64,000 nucleotides of DNA from JADJWR01 sp964509545 (GCA_964509545.1 CAZDXQ010000009.1:1-64000), one strand, 5' to 3'. Positions 25,262-34,651 are shown, counted from the first letter of the stretch. Notes: generated by a model not told the origin, from the sequence alone. Translations and numbers: made by a program.

Positions 25262-26398
25262 TCAGCGCAGTTGCTGGCTGATCTGCGCCAGGATCTTGCC
25301 GGCCGTGGGGCCGGCATCCGGCTTGCCGTCGCGGTCCTGCACGGTGACTTCGGCGCGTTCGCCGGCCGCCGCGACCAGCACGCGGAACTGCTGCGCGTCG
25401 ACCTTCAGTTCGCGGCCGAACAGCCGCGAGAAGAAGCCTTGCTGCTGGCGCTGCTTCTGTTCCATCTCCGGGTCGAGGTAGCGGACGAAATAGATGCCGC
25501 GCGCGCGATCCCGGTCCTCGACCGTGAAGCCGCCGCGGTCGAGCGCCAGACCGACCCGGCGCCAGGCGCGATCGAAAGGCTCCTCGATCCTGACCCGCGC
25601 CGGGGCCGAACCTTCGGCCGGCAGCAGCCGCGCGATCTCGGGCTGCGCCGCCGCCGGGGCCGCCGGCGCCACGGCGGCAACCGCCTGCGGCGGCTCAGCC
25701 GGGGCGAAGCGCTGCGCCAGTCGCTGCAGCAGTTCGGCCTCCATTTCCGGATCCGAAGGACGCGGCTGCCACATCGTGCGGTCCTGCGCGTTCGACGTGT
25801 ACACCTCGATCATGCCGCGGTGGCTGACGAAGATCTCTGAGGTATTGGCCGCCGTGCGCTCGATCCGCACCCGGTACTTGTCCTGCTCGCCGGTGGAATA
25901 GACGGCATCCAGAACGCGGCCGATGGTGCGGCGGATGATGTCCTGCGGCAGCTTGGCGCGGTTCTCGGCCCAGACGGTCTCGACAATGCCGAGCTTCGGG
26001 TCCTCGCGTTCGATCGCCAGGCCGATCGTCGGCAGGTAATCGCGCACGACGGCGTAGGCCTGCTCCGGCACCACCTCGACCGCGAGCCAGCGTTGATTGC
26101 CCACCCGCTCGATGCGCGCCTTGGCCGAAGCCGGCGCCACCGCCGTCGCTGCGCCAGCGCGCGGCTGCGCGCGGCTCGCCGCGGCGGTGGCGCTCGCCGT
26201 CGCCGAGCTGCGTTCCGGCACCGCGTAGCGCTCGTCGCGGCTCAGTTGCGAAAGATCCGGCGGCACGTCGAGCGGCCGTGTCGGCGCTGCCCGACCGTAG
26301 TCGATCTTGTCGCTCGTCAGGCCCAGCGAACTGCAGCCCGCCGCCAGGGCACAGGCAGCGAGCACGACCGCCGCACGCAGGCCAGTGCAAAACGCCAT
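25262..26398 (-). CDS. bamC: Outer membrane assembly lipoprotein BamC
   Basis: Lipoprotein part of the BAM complex that inserts beta-barrel proteins into the outer membrane. The 378-residue protein has a signal peptide with lipobox LAAGC (Cys22), the conserved flexible N-terminal segment DKIDYGRAAPTRPLDVPPDL that contacts BamD, and two helix-grip domains (about 95-205 and 250-378) separated by an Ala/Pro linker. AAGGAG precedes the ATG at 26398. The dapA-bamC order is shared with E. coli and Betaproteobacteria. Confidence 0.93.
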   Translation of the reverse strand: MAFCTGLRAAVVLAACALAAGCSSLGLTSDKIDYGRAAPTRPLDVPPDLSQLSRDERYAVPERSSATASATAAASRAQPRAGAATAVAPASAKARIERVGNQRWLAVEVVPEQAYAVVRDYLPTIGLAIEREDPKLGIVETVWAENRAKLPQDIIRRTIGRVLDAVYSTGEQDKYRVRIERTAANTSEIFVSHRGMIEVYTSNAQDRTMWQPRPSDPEMEAELLQRLAQRFAPAEPPQAVAAVAPAAPAAAQPEIARLLPAEGSAPARVRIEEPFDRAWRRVGLALDRGGFTVEDRDRARGIYFVRYLDPEMEQKQRQQQGFFSRLFGRELKVDAQQFRVLVAAAGERAEVTVQDRDGKPDAGPTAGKILAQISQQLR

Positions 26399-26415
26399 CG
26401 CTATCTCCTTGACCG

Positions 26416-27291
26416 CTATAGCACGCCGACTTCGCGCAGCGCCGACTCGACGATCGGCTGCGCGCCCTCCGACAGCGGCACCATGGGCAGGCGAATGCCG
26501 CCGGCGATGCGGCCCATCCTCGCCAGCGCCCACTTGACCGGAATCGGGTTGGCCTCGACGAACAGCTTCAGGTGCAGCGGCAGCAGCCGGTTGTTCAGCG
26601 ATCGCGCGCCGGACAGGTCGCCGGACAACGCCGCCTTGCACATCTCGCTCATCAGGCGCGGCGCGACGTTGGCGGTCACCGAGATCACGCCGTGGCCGCC
26701 GAGCAGCATCAGGGCCAGCGCCGAGTCGTCGTTGCCGCTGTACACGCAAAAAGACTTCGGCGCGCGCCTGAGCAGGTCGGCGCCGCGCGCCAGGTCGCCG
26801 GTCGCGTCCTTGATGCCGACGATGCCGGGCACCTGCGCCAGCCGCAGCGTGGTCTCGGTGGACAGGTCCGCGACCGTGCGGCCGGGAACGTTGTACAGGA
26901 TGACCGGCAGGTCCACCGTCTCGGCCACCTTGCGGAAGTGCTGGTAAAGCCCCTCCTGCGTCGGCTTGTTGTAGTACGGAACCACCTGCAACGACGCATC
27001 GGCACCGACACCCTTGGCGTAGGCGGTCAGTTCGATGGCCTCGGCCGTCGAGTTGCCGCCGGTGCCGGCGACCACCGGCACACGGCCGCGCACCGCATCG
27101 ACGGCGACTCGGATCAGTTCGCAATGCTCGTCGTGATCGACGGTAGGCGACTCGCCGGTCGTGCCGACGGCGACGATGCCGTTGGTCCCTTCGGCGATGT
27201 GCCATTCGATCAGACGGCGGTAGCCATCGTAATCGAGCGACCCGTCCTCCCGCATCGGAGAGACGATCGCCACCAATGAGCCCTTGATCAT
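26416..27291 (-). CDS. dapA: 4-Hydroxy-tetrahydrodipicolinate synthase
   Basis: Condenses pyruvate and aspartate semialdehyde in the lysine/diaminopimelate pathway. The 291-residue TIM-barrel has GTTGESPTV (about 43-51), the YNVPGRT motif with the catalytic Tyr, and the Schiff-base lysine in GIKDATGD. The start is MIKGSLVAIVSPM at 27291. It is 17 bp upstream of bamC. Confidence 0.97.
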   Translation of the reverse strand: MIKGSLVAIVSPMREDGSLDYDGYRRLIEWHIAEGTNGIVAVGTTGESPTVDHDEHCELIRVAVDAVRGRVPVVAGTGGNSTAEAIELTAYAKGVGADASLQVVPYYNKPTQEGLYQHFRKVAETVDLPVILYNVPGRTVADLSTETTLRLAQVPGIVGIKDATGDLARGADLLRRAPKSFCVYSGNDDSALALMLLGGHGVISVTANVAPRLMSEMCKAALSGDLSGARSLNNRLLPLHLKLFVEANPIPVKWALARMGRIAGGIRLPMVPLSEGAQPIVESALREVGVL

Positions 27292-27348
27292 GCTTCAAGC
27301 CTCGCCCGGTAGAAGCGTCGCATTCTAACGGCCGCGCCTGCCGCGGCT

Positions 27349-27996
27349 TCAGCAATGCGCGTCCAGTCGCAGGTGCGCATCGCCGAGGCTGCGAACCGCG
27401 CAGATCCTCGATACGCGCGCCGGCCGCGGCAGGCTGACCACGCCTTCCTCGAATGCGAGCACCACCAGCGGCGGCCCGAAGACCTCGAGCAGTTCCCGCG
27501 GGCGCAGCAGGAACGCCGGGTTGCTCGGCCGGCCGAAGCGTTCGTGGCCGGCGACGAAGGTTTCATAGATCAGCGTGCCGCCCGGCGCCAACGACTCGAT
27601 CAGCCGCGGCAGCAGCGGCCGGTGCAGGTAGTTCGTGACCACGATGGCGTCGAAGTGCCGGCCGACGTAAGGCCACGGACCCGACTCGATGTCGGCGCGC
27701 AGGAAGCTGACGCCCGCCACCTGCGCCAGCGCCGCACCCGCGTCGGCGTCGATGTCGACTGCGTCGACGATGCAGCCCTGTGCGGCAAACAGCCGCGCAT
27801 GGCGGCCGCGGCCGCAGGCGACATCGAGCACGCGCGAGCCCGGGGCGACACGCGCCGCAAACCGCTCGACCCACGGCGATGGCGCCTCGGCGCCATGCGC
27901 GCCGCGCGAGGCGGTTTCCTTCGTCTCTCGCGATTGCGGCCCGGCGGCCGCGGGCGCCGGCGCAGGCTTGTTGCGTCGGCGCAGCCACTCGATCAC
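27349..27996 (-). CDS. Class I SAM-dependent methyltransferase
   Basis: A 215-residue protein with SAM motif I VLDVACGRGRHARLF (about 58-72), an acidic DAVDIDADAG at motif II and IVVTNYLHRPLLP at motif IV. It belongs to the TehB-like/Methyltransf_25 group; the substrate cannot be told. The first 40 residues are a Pro/Ala-rich extension. Start is a GTG at 27996 overlapping the trpS stop (GTGA), so translation is coupled to trpS. Confidence 0.82.
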   Translation of the reverse strand: MIEWLRRRNKPAPAPAAAGPQSRETKETASRGAHGAEAPSPWVERFAARVAPGSRVLDVACGRGRHARLFAAQGCIVDAVDIDADAGAALAQVAGVSFLRADIESGPWPYVGRHFDAIVVTNYLHRPLLPRLIESLAPGGTLIYETFVAGHERFGRPSNPAFLLRPRELLEVFGPPLVVLAFEEGVVSLPRPARVSRICAVRSLGDAHLRLDAHC

Positions 27997-29195
27997 GTGT
28001 AGGCCAGCCCCATCGCCTCGCGCACGTCGCGCATCGTCTCCTGCGCCGCCTGCCGGGCGCGGTCGCAGCCGTCGGCCACGATCGAGCGCAGCAGCGTCGG
28101 ATCGTCAACGTAAGGCTGGGCTCGGGCGCGCCAGCCTTCCTGCTCGCGCAGCATGGCGTCGATCAGCGGTTGCTTGCATTCGAGGCAGCCGATGCCGGCG
28201 GTGCGGCAGCCGTGCGCGGCCCAGTCGCGCACCTCCGGCGTGGTGTAGATCTGGTGCAGCGACCACACCGGGCAGCGCTCGGGTTCGCCCGGGTCGGAGC
28301 GGCGCACGCGCGCCGGGTCGGTGGTCATGCGGCGGATCTTGTCGGTAAGCGCCTTCGGCTCCTCGCGCATCAGCACCGCGTTGCCGTAGCTCTTCGACAT
28401 CTTCTGCCCGTCGAGCCCCGGCAGCTTCGGCGTTTCGGTCAGCCGCGCCTCGGGCTCGACCAGAATGACGCGGCGCGACCCCTCGAGGTAGCCGAACAGC
28501 CGCTCGCGGTCGCCCATCGACAGGCTGGCCGAAGCGGCGAGCATCGCCCGCCCCTGCTCGAGCGCAGCCTCCTCGCCCTTTTCCTGGTAGCGGTTGCGCA
28601 GGTCCATGTACAGCCTGGCGCGCTTGGTGCCGAGCTTTTTCACCGCCGCTTTCGCCTTTTCCTCGAACCCGGGCTCGTTGCCGAAGAGGTGGTTGAAACG
28701 GCGCGCGATCTCGCGCGTCATCTCGATATGCGGCACCTGGTCTTCGCCGACCGGCACCATGTTGGCGCGGTAGATCAGGATGTCGGCCGCCTGCATCAGC
28801 GGGTAGCCGAGGAAGCCGTAGGTCGACAGGTCGCGCTCCTTCAGCTTCTCGATCTGGTCCTTGTAGGTCGGCACGCGTTCCAGCCAGCCCAGCGGCGTGG
28901 CCATCGCCAGCAGCAGGAACAGTTCGGCATGCTCGTGGATGCGCGACTGAATGAACACCGTCGCCTTGTTCGGATCGATGCCGGCGGCGAACCAGTCGAT
29001 CAGCATGTCCCACACGCTGGCTTCGATGTGCTCCGGCGTCTCGTAGTGCGTCGTCAGCGCGTGCCAGTCGGCAACGAAGAAGAAGCACGGATGCTCGTCC
29101 TGCAGCTTCACCCAGTTCTTCAGCGCGCCGTGGAAATGCCCGATATGCAGCGCGCCGGTCGGGCGCATGCCGGAAAGAACGCGATCACCGTACAT
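27993..29195 (-). CDS. trpS: Tryptophanyl-tRNA synthetase
   Basis: Charges tRNA-Trp. The 400-residue class I enzyme has the HIGH-type motif in PTGALHIGHFHGAL (about 12-25) and QKMSKSYGN. It is longer than the E. coli enzyme (334 residues), with an insertion around 195-235 as in the long betaproteobacterial form. The ATG at 29195 gives MYGDRVLSGMRPTGALHIGH. It lies 2 bp after the M50 protease gene. Confidence 0.97.
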   Translation of the reverse strand: MYGDRVLSGMRPTGALHIGHFHGALKNWVKLQDEHPCFFFVADWHALTTHYETPEHIEASVWDMLIDWFAAGIDPNKATVFIQSRIHEHAELFLLLAMATPLGWLERVPTYKDQIEKLKERDLSTYGFLGYPLMQAADILIYRANMVPVGEDQVPHIEMTREIARRFNHLFGNEPGFEEKAKAAVKKLGTKRARLYMDLRNRYQEKGEEAALEQGRAMLAASASLSMGDRERLFGYLEGSRRVILVEPEARLTETPKLPGLDGQKMSKSYGNAVLMREEPKALTDKIRRMTTDPARVRRSDPGEPERCPVWSLHQIYTTPEVRDWAAHGCRTAGIGCLECKQPLIDAMLREQEGWRARAQPYVDDPTLLRSIVADGCDRARQAAQETMRDVREAMGLAYT

Positions 29196-29197
29196 GA

Positions 29198-29830
29198 TCA
29201 GACGAACAGGCTGACGATCGCCCGGCCGAACTGCAGGAAGGGCGACAGGAAAAAACCGAGAGTGCCGGTGGCGAGCAGCGCGATGACGATGACGAGTCCA
29301 TACGGTTCGAGCCGCGAGAACTGATAGGAAAGGCGGTGCGGCAGCAGTCCGACGAGGATGCGGCCGCCATCGAGCGGCGGCACCGGCAGCAGGTTCAGCG
29401 CCATCAGCACCAGGTTGACCTGGATGCCCGCCACGGCCATCGCCATGAAGAACTGCTCGCTCAGGCCGATCGCCTGCTGCAGGGTGAAGAACACGGCCCA
29501 GAGGATCGCCATCAGCAGGTTGGCGCCGGGCCCGGCCGCCGCGACCCAGACCATGTCCTGCTTGGGGCGGCGCAGGCTGCCGATGTCGACCGGCACCGGC
29601 TTGGCCCAGCCGAACAGCATGCCCTTGGTCACGAGCAGGATGATCAGCGGCACGACGATGGTGCCGACAGGGTCGATGTGCTTGATCGGATTGAGCGTGA
29701 TTCGGCCAGCGACATAGGCCGTGTTGTCGCCGAACATGCGCGCGACGTAGCCGTGCGCCGCCTCGTGCAACGTGATCGCGAACAGGACCGGGATGGCATA
29801 GACCGTGATGGTCTGGACGAGACTTTCCAT
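29198..29830 (-). CDS. Site-2-protease-like M50 family membrane peptidase
   Basis: A 210-residue integral membrane metalloprotease of the short rhomboid-neighbour type (M50.B/FpvI-like). The zinc motif HEAAH is at about 22-26 in a first membrane helix, and the second metal motif NLLPVPPLDGGR follows after about 140 residues. Four to six hydrophobic segments are present. It lacks a PDZ domain, so it differs from RseP. It is commonly next to trpS in Betaproteobacteria. The physiological substrate is not known. Confidence 0.9.
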   Translation of the reverse strand: MESLVQTITVYAIPVLFAITLHEAAHGYVARMFGDNTAYVAGRITLNPIKHIDPVGTIVVPLIILLVTKGMLFGWAKPVPVDIGSLRRPKQDMVWVAAAGPGANLLMAILWAVFFTLQQAIGLSEQFFMAMAVAGIQVNLVLMALNLLPVPPLDGGRILVGLLPHRLSYQFSRLEPYGLVIVIALLATGTLGFFLSPFLQFGRAIVSLFV

Positions 29831-29937
29831 CGGCGCGCAGTCTATCAGCCGGCATCCGGCCAGCCGCCGCTGCATTCCGGCAGGCCCGCTTGCACTGCGC
29901 ACGGTCGCTCGCGCATGAGCCGGCGCGGCCATCAGTC

Positions 29938-30055
29938 TTTCTTCTCGCTGCGCTCGAAAACCGAGCGCTTGAGGCGGCTCGGCGCGCTGATCAGGCTTTC
30001 TTCTCGCTGCGCTCGAAGCTGAGCGCTTGAGGCGGCTCGGCGCGCTCAGGCCGCC
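29938..30055. repeat. 59/55-bp tandem duplication at the yciO 3' end
   Basis: Copy 1 (29938-29996) and copy 2 (29997-30051) both read TTTCTTCTCGCTGCGCTCGA, then GCGCTTGAGGCGGCTCGG and CGCGCT. They differ by small indels. Each contains an inverted repeat (GCGCTCG/CGAGCGC in copy 1, GCGCTC/GAGCGC in copy 2). Copy 2 covers the yciO stop codon. The gap to the M50 gene start is otherwise empty. Confidence 0.8.
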
Positions 30056-30675
30056 AGGCCGAGCGCTTCGACCGGACCGCGGCCGCGGCGGATCAGAACG
30101 GCGTCGGCACCGGTCAGGTCGACGACGGTCGTGGGCTCGATGCCGGCGTCGCCGGAATCGATCACCAGATCGACCTCGTGCTCCAGCCGCTCGCGGATCT
30201 CATGCGCATCGGTGCGCGGCAGTTCGTCGCCGGGCAGCAGCAGCGTGGTCGAGATCAGCGGCTGGCCCAGCACCTCGAGCAGACCCTGCGCCACCGGGTG
30301 GTCGGGCACGCGGATGCCGATCGTCTTGCGCGACGGATGCGACAGCCGCCGCGGCACTTCTCGCGTCGCCTCGAGGATGAACGTGTACGGTCCGGGCGTG
30401 ACGTTGCGGATCAGCCGGTACTGCACGTTGTCGACCTTGGCGTAGTTGGCGATCTCCGACAGGTCGCGGCACAGCAGTGTCAGGTGATGGCGCTCGTCGA
30501 CGCTACGGATGCGGCGCACGCGGTCCGCGGCCGCCTTATCGTCGATGCGGCAGACCAGCGCGTAGCACGAGTCGGTCGGGATCGCCGCCACGCCGCCGTG
30601 CTCGATCAGTTGCGCCGCCTGCCGCAGCAGGCGCAGTTGCGGATGCGTCGGGTGAACGACGAATAGCTGTGCCAT
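30046..30675 (-). CDS. yciO: YciO/Sua5/YrdC-family threonylcarbamoyl-AMP synthase-like protein
   Basis: A 209-residue YrdC-fold protein. Characteristic segments are GGVAAIPTDSCYALVC (about 28-43), the RNA/nucleotide-binding KVDNVQYRLIRNVTPGPYTF and SRKTIGIRVPDHP. The family makes threonylcarbamoyl-AMP for t6A tRNA modification; YciO itself has weak or unclear activity, and the chromosome probably carries a separate TsaC. It ends in the tandem-duplicated region and starts 4 bp after the PHP gene. Confidence 0.88.
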   Translation of the reverse strand: MAQLFVVHPTHPQLRLLRQAAQLIEHGGVAAIPTDSCYALVCRIDDKAAADRVRRIRSVDERHHLTLLCRDLSEIANYAKVDNVQYRLIRNVTPGPYTFILEATREVPRRLSHPSRKTIGIRVPDHPVAQGLLEVLGQPLISTTLLLPGDELPRTDAHEIRERLEHEVDLVIDSGDAGIEPTTVVDLTGADAVLIRRGRGPVEALGLAA

Positions 30676-30679
30676 CGCC

Positions 30680-31531
30680 CTAGAGCAGCCGTTCCCAGAC
30701 CGGCGTCAACCGGTACGGCAGCACGCCGATGCGTCCAAGCTCGGCCTGTGACTCGCCCGGCCCGTGGAAATCGCTGCCGCGCGAGGCCGCCAGCCCGAAT
30801 TCAAGCGCCAGCTCGGTAAAGCGCTGCACGTCGCCGGCGCCATGATTGCTGGTCACCACTTCCACAGCGCTGCCGCCGGCCGCACGGAATTCGGCCAGCA
30901 GCGCCCACAGTTCGTTCTCGCTGAAGCGGTAGCGGCCGGGATGGGCGATGACTGCCACGCCGCCGGCAGCGACGATCCACTGCACCGCCTGCCCCAGCTG
31001 CGCCCAGCGATGCGGCACATAACCCGGCTTGCCCTCGACCAGGTAGCGGCTGAAGACCTCGCGCGTGCCGCCGCAGATGCCGCGCTCGACGAGAAAACGC
31101 GCGAAATGCGTGCGCGAGATCAGGTCCGGATTGCCGACGTGTTTCAGCGCGCCGTCGAAGGCGCCGCCGATGCCGGCGCGCTCCAGTTGCTGCGCCATTT
31201 CGCGCGCCCGCCCGATGCGGCCGGCGCGCACCGAGGCCAGGCCGCCCAGCAGCTCGGCGTTCGAGGAATCGATGCCAAGCCCGACGACGTGCACCGTGCG
31301 CCCGGCCCAGGTCACCGAGATCTCGACGCCGGGCACAAAGGCGAGCCCGAGCTGGGCGGCGCAGGCAGCCGCTTCGGCGAGCCCGCCGATTTCATCGTGG
31401 TCGGTCAGCGCGAAAAGTTCGACGCCCTGCTGCACGGCGCGCCGCACCAGCTCCTCCGGTGCCAGGGTGCCGTCGGATACGGTCGAGTGCGAATGCAGGT
31501 CCGCGTTCAGTTCGCTGGCCAGTCGTGTCAT
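30680..31531 (-). CDS. PHP-domain phosphoesterase (RnaAM-like 3',5'-nucleotide phosphatase)
   Basis: A 283-residue PHP-domain hydrolase with the metal motifs DLHSHS (about 11-16), TDHDEIGG, the middle HPGRY and the late SDFHGPGE. It matches the YciV/RnaAM group that acts on 3',5'-bisphosphonucleotides and the 5' ends of small RNAs. It lies in a tight same-strand run between the alpha/beta hydrolase (10 bp) and yciO (4 bp), an order known from other Betaproteobacteria. Confidence 0.88.
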   Translation of the reverse strand: MTRLASELNADLHSHSTVSDGTLAPEELVRRAVQQGVELFALTDHDEIGGLAEAAACAAQLGLAFVPGVEISVTWAGRTVHVVGLGIDSSNAELLGGLASVRAGRIGRAREMAQQLERAGIGGAFDGALKHVGNPDLISRTHFARFLVERGICGGTREVFSRYLVEGKPGYVPHRWAQLGQAVQWIVAAGGVAVIAHPGRYRFSENELWALLAEFRAAGGSAVEVVTSNHGAGDVQRFTELALEFGLAASRGSDFHGPGESQAELGRIGVLPYRLTPVWERLL

Positions 31532-31541
31532 CGGCGCGATT

Positions 31542-32426
31542 CTACGGAGTCGCGGCGATCACTCGCTCGATGAAGTCCTCGATCAGACGGGCCACGGCCT
31601 GCGGCTGGTCGTGATGAAGCATGTGGCCGGCGTCGGTGACGCGCGCGACTTGCACGTTCCTCAGCACCGCGACGCGGCGCGCGATCTCGTCGCTGTCGCC
31701 GGCCCAGCGATGCGCGTCGGTATCGGTCGCTTCGACCCACAGCACCGGGCAGTCGATGGCCCGCCAGCAGGCGGCCACTTCGGCCCAGCGGTACAGCACC
31801 GGATTGACGATCTTGTGCGCCGGATCGCCGGCGATCTCGTAGTGGCCAGATGCCGTGCGCCGCGACCAGTGGCCGGCAAGAAAGGCCGCGCGGTGCGCGT
31901 CCAGCCGCGGATTGTTCCGTCGCAGACGCTGTGCAACCTCTTCGACCGTCGCATAGCGGCGCGCGGTCGGCGGCGCCTTCAGTTCGTCAAGCCAGCGCGC
32001 ATAACGGGCCGGCGCCAGCGCTGGGTCGCTGTCCTTCAGGCCGAAGCCTTCCAGATTGACCAGCGCCCTGACCCGCGCCGGCCGCGCGCCGCCGTACAGC
32101 AGCGCGATGTTGCCGCCCATGCTGTGGCCGATCAGGTTCACCGCCGCGTCGGCACCGACCGCGTCGAGGATCGCGTCGAGGTCGGCGAGGTAGTCGGCGA
32201 ACCAGTAGCAGTCGCCCGGGCCCTTGTCGGTCAGTCCGTAGCCGCGCCAGTCCGGCGCCACCACGTGCCAGTCGCGCGCAAGGGCATCGACGACGAACTG
32301 GAACGATGCCGACACATCCATCCAGCCGTGCAGAAGCACGAGCATCGGCGCACCCGGCGTGCCCCACTCGCGCAGGTGGTAGCGCAGGCCGCGCACGGGC
32401 AGGAAACGGGAACGGGCGGGCCTCAT
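31542..32426 (-). CDS. Alpha/beta-fold hydrolase
   Basis: A 294-residue single-domain alpha/beta hydrolase: oxyanion region LHGWMDVSASF (about 33-43), DWRGYG, the nucleophile elbow GHSMGG with Ser near residue 105, and a late GHMLHHDQP supplying the catalytic His. The substrate is not predictable; related enzymes are esterases or haloalkane-type hydrolases. The ATG at 32426 is preferred to an upstream TTG at 32444. It is divergent from the acyl-CoA synthetase gene with 64 bp between. Confidence 0.82.
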   Translation of the reverse strand: MRPARSRFLPVRGLRYHLREWGTPGAPMLVLLHGWMDVSASFQFVVDALARDWHVVAPDWRGYGLTDKGPGDCYWFADYLADLDAILDAVGADAAVNLIGHSMGGNIALLYGGARPARVRALVNLEGFGLKDSDPALAPARYARWLDELKAPPTARRYATVEEVAQRLRRNNPRLDAHRAAFLAGHWSRRTASGHYEIAGDPAHKIVNPVLYRWAEVAACWRAIDCPVLWVEATDTDAHRWAGDSDEIARRVAVLRNVQVARVTDAGHMLHHDQPQAVARLIEDFIERVIAATP

Positions 32427-32490
32427 GGCGATTGCCGGACGCAAACGGCTGCGGGATGATCGGGCCGCGCCAGACTAACAGGTCAGATCG

Positions 32491-34149
32491 ATGCCCCGCG
32501 ACCAGTACCGCGAGCTGTACAACGGGTTCCGTTGGCACGTGCCGGCGGAGTTCAACATCGCCGACGTCTGCGGCCGGCGCTGGGCGGCGGAAAGCTCGCG
32601 CATCGCGCTGTACACCGAAGACGAGGCTGGCCGCGCGGCGACCTACTCCTACGCCGCGCTGATGCGCGATGCCAACCGGCTCTCGAATGCGCTTGCCGCG
32701 CTCGCTGTCAGGCGCGGCGAGCGCGTGGCCATCGTGCTGCCGCAGCGCGCCGAAACCGCGATCGCGCACCTGGCCATTTACCAACTCGGCGCGGTGGCCA
32801 TGCCACTGTCGTGCCTGTTCGGTGCCGATGCCCTGGCCTTCCGGCTGAACGACAGCGGCGCCAGGGTGGCGGTTTGCGACGCTGCGACCGCGCCGGCGAT
32901 CGTTGCGCTGCGCGACCAGTGTCCGAATCTCGCGCACGTGATCTCGGTCGACGGACCGGGCGACGGCCTACTCGAATGGAGCGCGCTGCTCGCTCCCGCG
33001 GCTGACCGCTACACGCCGGCCGTGACGCTTGCCGATGACCCGGCGGTGCTGATCTACACCAGCGGCACGACCGGTCCGCCCAAGGGCGCGTTGATTCCGC
33101 ACCGTGCGTTGATCGGCAACCTGCCCGGCTTCGTCGCTTCGCAGAACTGGTTTCCGCGGCGCGGCGACGTGTTCTGGTCGCCGGCCGACTGGGCCTGGAC
33201 CGGCGGCCTGATGGATGCGCTGCTGCCGACGCTGTACTTCGGCTTTCCGATCGTCGGCGTGCGTGGCCGCTTTGCGCCGGACCGCGCGCTCGACCTGATG
33301 CGCCGCTATGGCGTGACCAACACCTTCCTCTTCCCCACCGCGCTGAAGATGATGATGCGCGCCCCGCAGTGGCGCGATCCGGGCAAGCTGCGCCTGCGCG
33401 CCGTGATGAGCGCCGGCGAAGCTGTCGGCACCGCGGTGTTCGACTGGACGCGCGAGCATCTGGGCGTGACGGTCAACGAGATGTTCGGCCAGACCGAGAT
33501 CAACTACATCGTCGGCAACTCGCACCACAAGTGGCCGGCGCGGCCGGGCGCGATGGGTCGGCCGTATCCGGGGCACCGCGTGGCGGTCATCGACGACGAC
33601 GGCCGGGTGCTGCCGTCCGGCGAGGCCGGAGAGGTCGCCGTGCACCGGCGCGACATCCACGGCGACCCCGACCCGGTCTTCTTCCTCGGCTACCTGAATA
33701 ACGAGCAGGCAACGCGGCGCAAGTACACCGGCGACCCGGCCGACTCGTGGTGTCGCACCGGCGACCTCGCGCTGCAGGACGGCGACGGCTACCTCTGGTA
33801 CCGCGGCCGCGCCGACGACATGTTCAAAGCCGCCGGTTACCGGATCGGACCGGGCGAGATCGAAAACTGCCTGCTCGGCCACCCGGCGGTGGCCAACGTG
33901 GCGGTGGTGCCCAAGCCGGACGCCGAGCGCGGTGCCGTCGTCAAGGCCTTCGTCGTGCTCGCCGCCGGCACCACCGGCGACGCTGCGCTCGTCAAGAGGC
34001 TGCAGCAGCACGTGCGCGGCAAGCTGGCGCCCTACGAGTACCCCAAGGAGATCGAGTTCATCGATGCGCTGCCGATGACGACCACGGGCAAGGTACAGCG
34101 GCGCGTGCTGCGCGAACTCGAAGCGCGCCGCGCCGGCGCCGCCGCATAG
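32491..34149 (+). CDS. AMP-dependent acyl-CoA synthetase (ANL family)
   Basis: A 552-residue adenylate-forming ligase. The P-loop-like motif YTSGTTGPPKG starts at about residue 189, followed by FGQTEINYIVG (A5) and the hinge/C-terminal motifs WCRTGDLALQDGDGYLWYRG (A7/A8) and the catalytic Lys in TTTGKVQRRVLRE (A10). It groups with acetyl-/medium-chain acyl-CoA synthetases (FWSPADWAW is typical of that branch). It stands alone, not linked to the mutase operon 3 kb on, so a shared pathway is only possible. Confidence 0.88.
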   Translation: MPRDQYRELYNGFRWHVPAEFNIADVCGRRWAAESSRIALYTEDEAGRAATYSYAALMRDANRLSNALAALAVRRGERVAIVLPQRAETAIAHLAIYQLGAVAMPLSCLFGADALAFRLNDSGARVAVCDAATAPAIVALRDQCPNLAHVISVDGPGDGLLEWSALLAPAADRYTPAVTLADDPAVLIYTSGTTGPPKGALIPHRALIGNLPGFVASQNWFPRRGDVFWSPADWAWTGGLMDALLPTLYFGFPIVGVRGRFAPDRALDLMRRYGVTNTFLFPTALKMMMRAPQWRDPGKLRLRAVMSAGEAVGTAVFDWTREHLGVTVNEMFGQTEINYIVGNSHHKWPARPGAMGRPYPGHRVAVIDDDGRVLPSGEAGEVAVHRRDIHGDPDPVFFLGYLNNEQATRRKYTGDPADSWCRTGDLALQDGDGYLWYRGRADDMFKAAGYRIGPGEIENCLLGHPAVANVAVVPKPDAERGAVVKAFVVLAAGTTGDAALVKRLQQHVRGKLAPYEYPKEIEFIDALPMTTTGKVQRRVLRELEARRAGAAA

Positions 34150-34156
34150 GCGCTGA

Positions 34157-34510
34157 TCAGGCCGCGTTTCGCGTCGGGCGCGTATTGCCGGCGGCCGACG
34201 GCCGCACCGCCGATTCGCGGATCGCCTGCTTCAGCAGCGGCCTCCAGTCCTCGCGCGGTGCGTCATACAGGCGAGTGACCAGCGACGGCGGCAGATCGCG
34301 ATAGCGACGGCGGTCGGGGCTGAACGTGATCTCGCGGAAACCGAGCTCGAGCAGCCATTTCCACAACTCATCGCTCAGGCCGGCCTGCACCGTCATGCGC
34401 ACATCGTGCAGACAGACTTTCGCGCCGAGCCTGGGCTTCGGCCCAGGCAGCGCCAGCTTTCTTTCCTTGCGTACTTTCAGAAGGGTGCGAAAACCGTCAA
34501 ACGCCCCCAT
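34157..34510 (-). CDS. Unknown protein, paralogue A of a tandem pair
   Basis: A 117-residue protein of no family I recognise. It shares with the next gene upstream (34652-35002) an N-terminal MGxFD, RKER, the block PGPKPRLGAK, DVRxTVQAGLxDxxWKWLxx followed by LGxRE, and RRxYRxxPxSxV, about 45 percent identity by eye. It may be a small cytosolic alpha/beta protein; Trp and Arg in the core block are fully kept. The first methionine consistent with the shared N-terminus is at 34510. It converges with the acyl-CoA synthetase, 7 bp apart. Confidence 0.65.
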   Translation of the reverse strand: MGAFDGFRTLLKVRKERKLALPGPKPRLGAKVCLHDVRMTVQAGLSDELWKWLLELGFREITFSPDRRRYRDLPPSLVTRLYDAPREDWRPLLKQAIRESAVRPSAAGNTRPTRNAA

Positions 34511-34651
34511 TGTCCTTCTCCTCGAAGCCACCCGGCCAGCACCGGACACTGCCGGCCATCCGAGCAGTTCAAGGCTATTGCATTCGGACGATGCGCGCGC
34601 TCGGCCGGATGGTTTAGAGCGCACGCCGCATTCCGCCCTCGCGGCTGCGGT

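Noticed and set aside
26399..27355. Long open frame extending bamC upstream through dapA
   Set aside because: The lipoprotein signal and AAGGAG site at 26398 fix the bamC start; the upstream part is a shadow of dapA in another frame.
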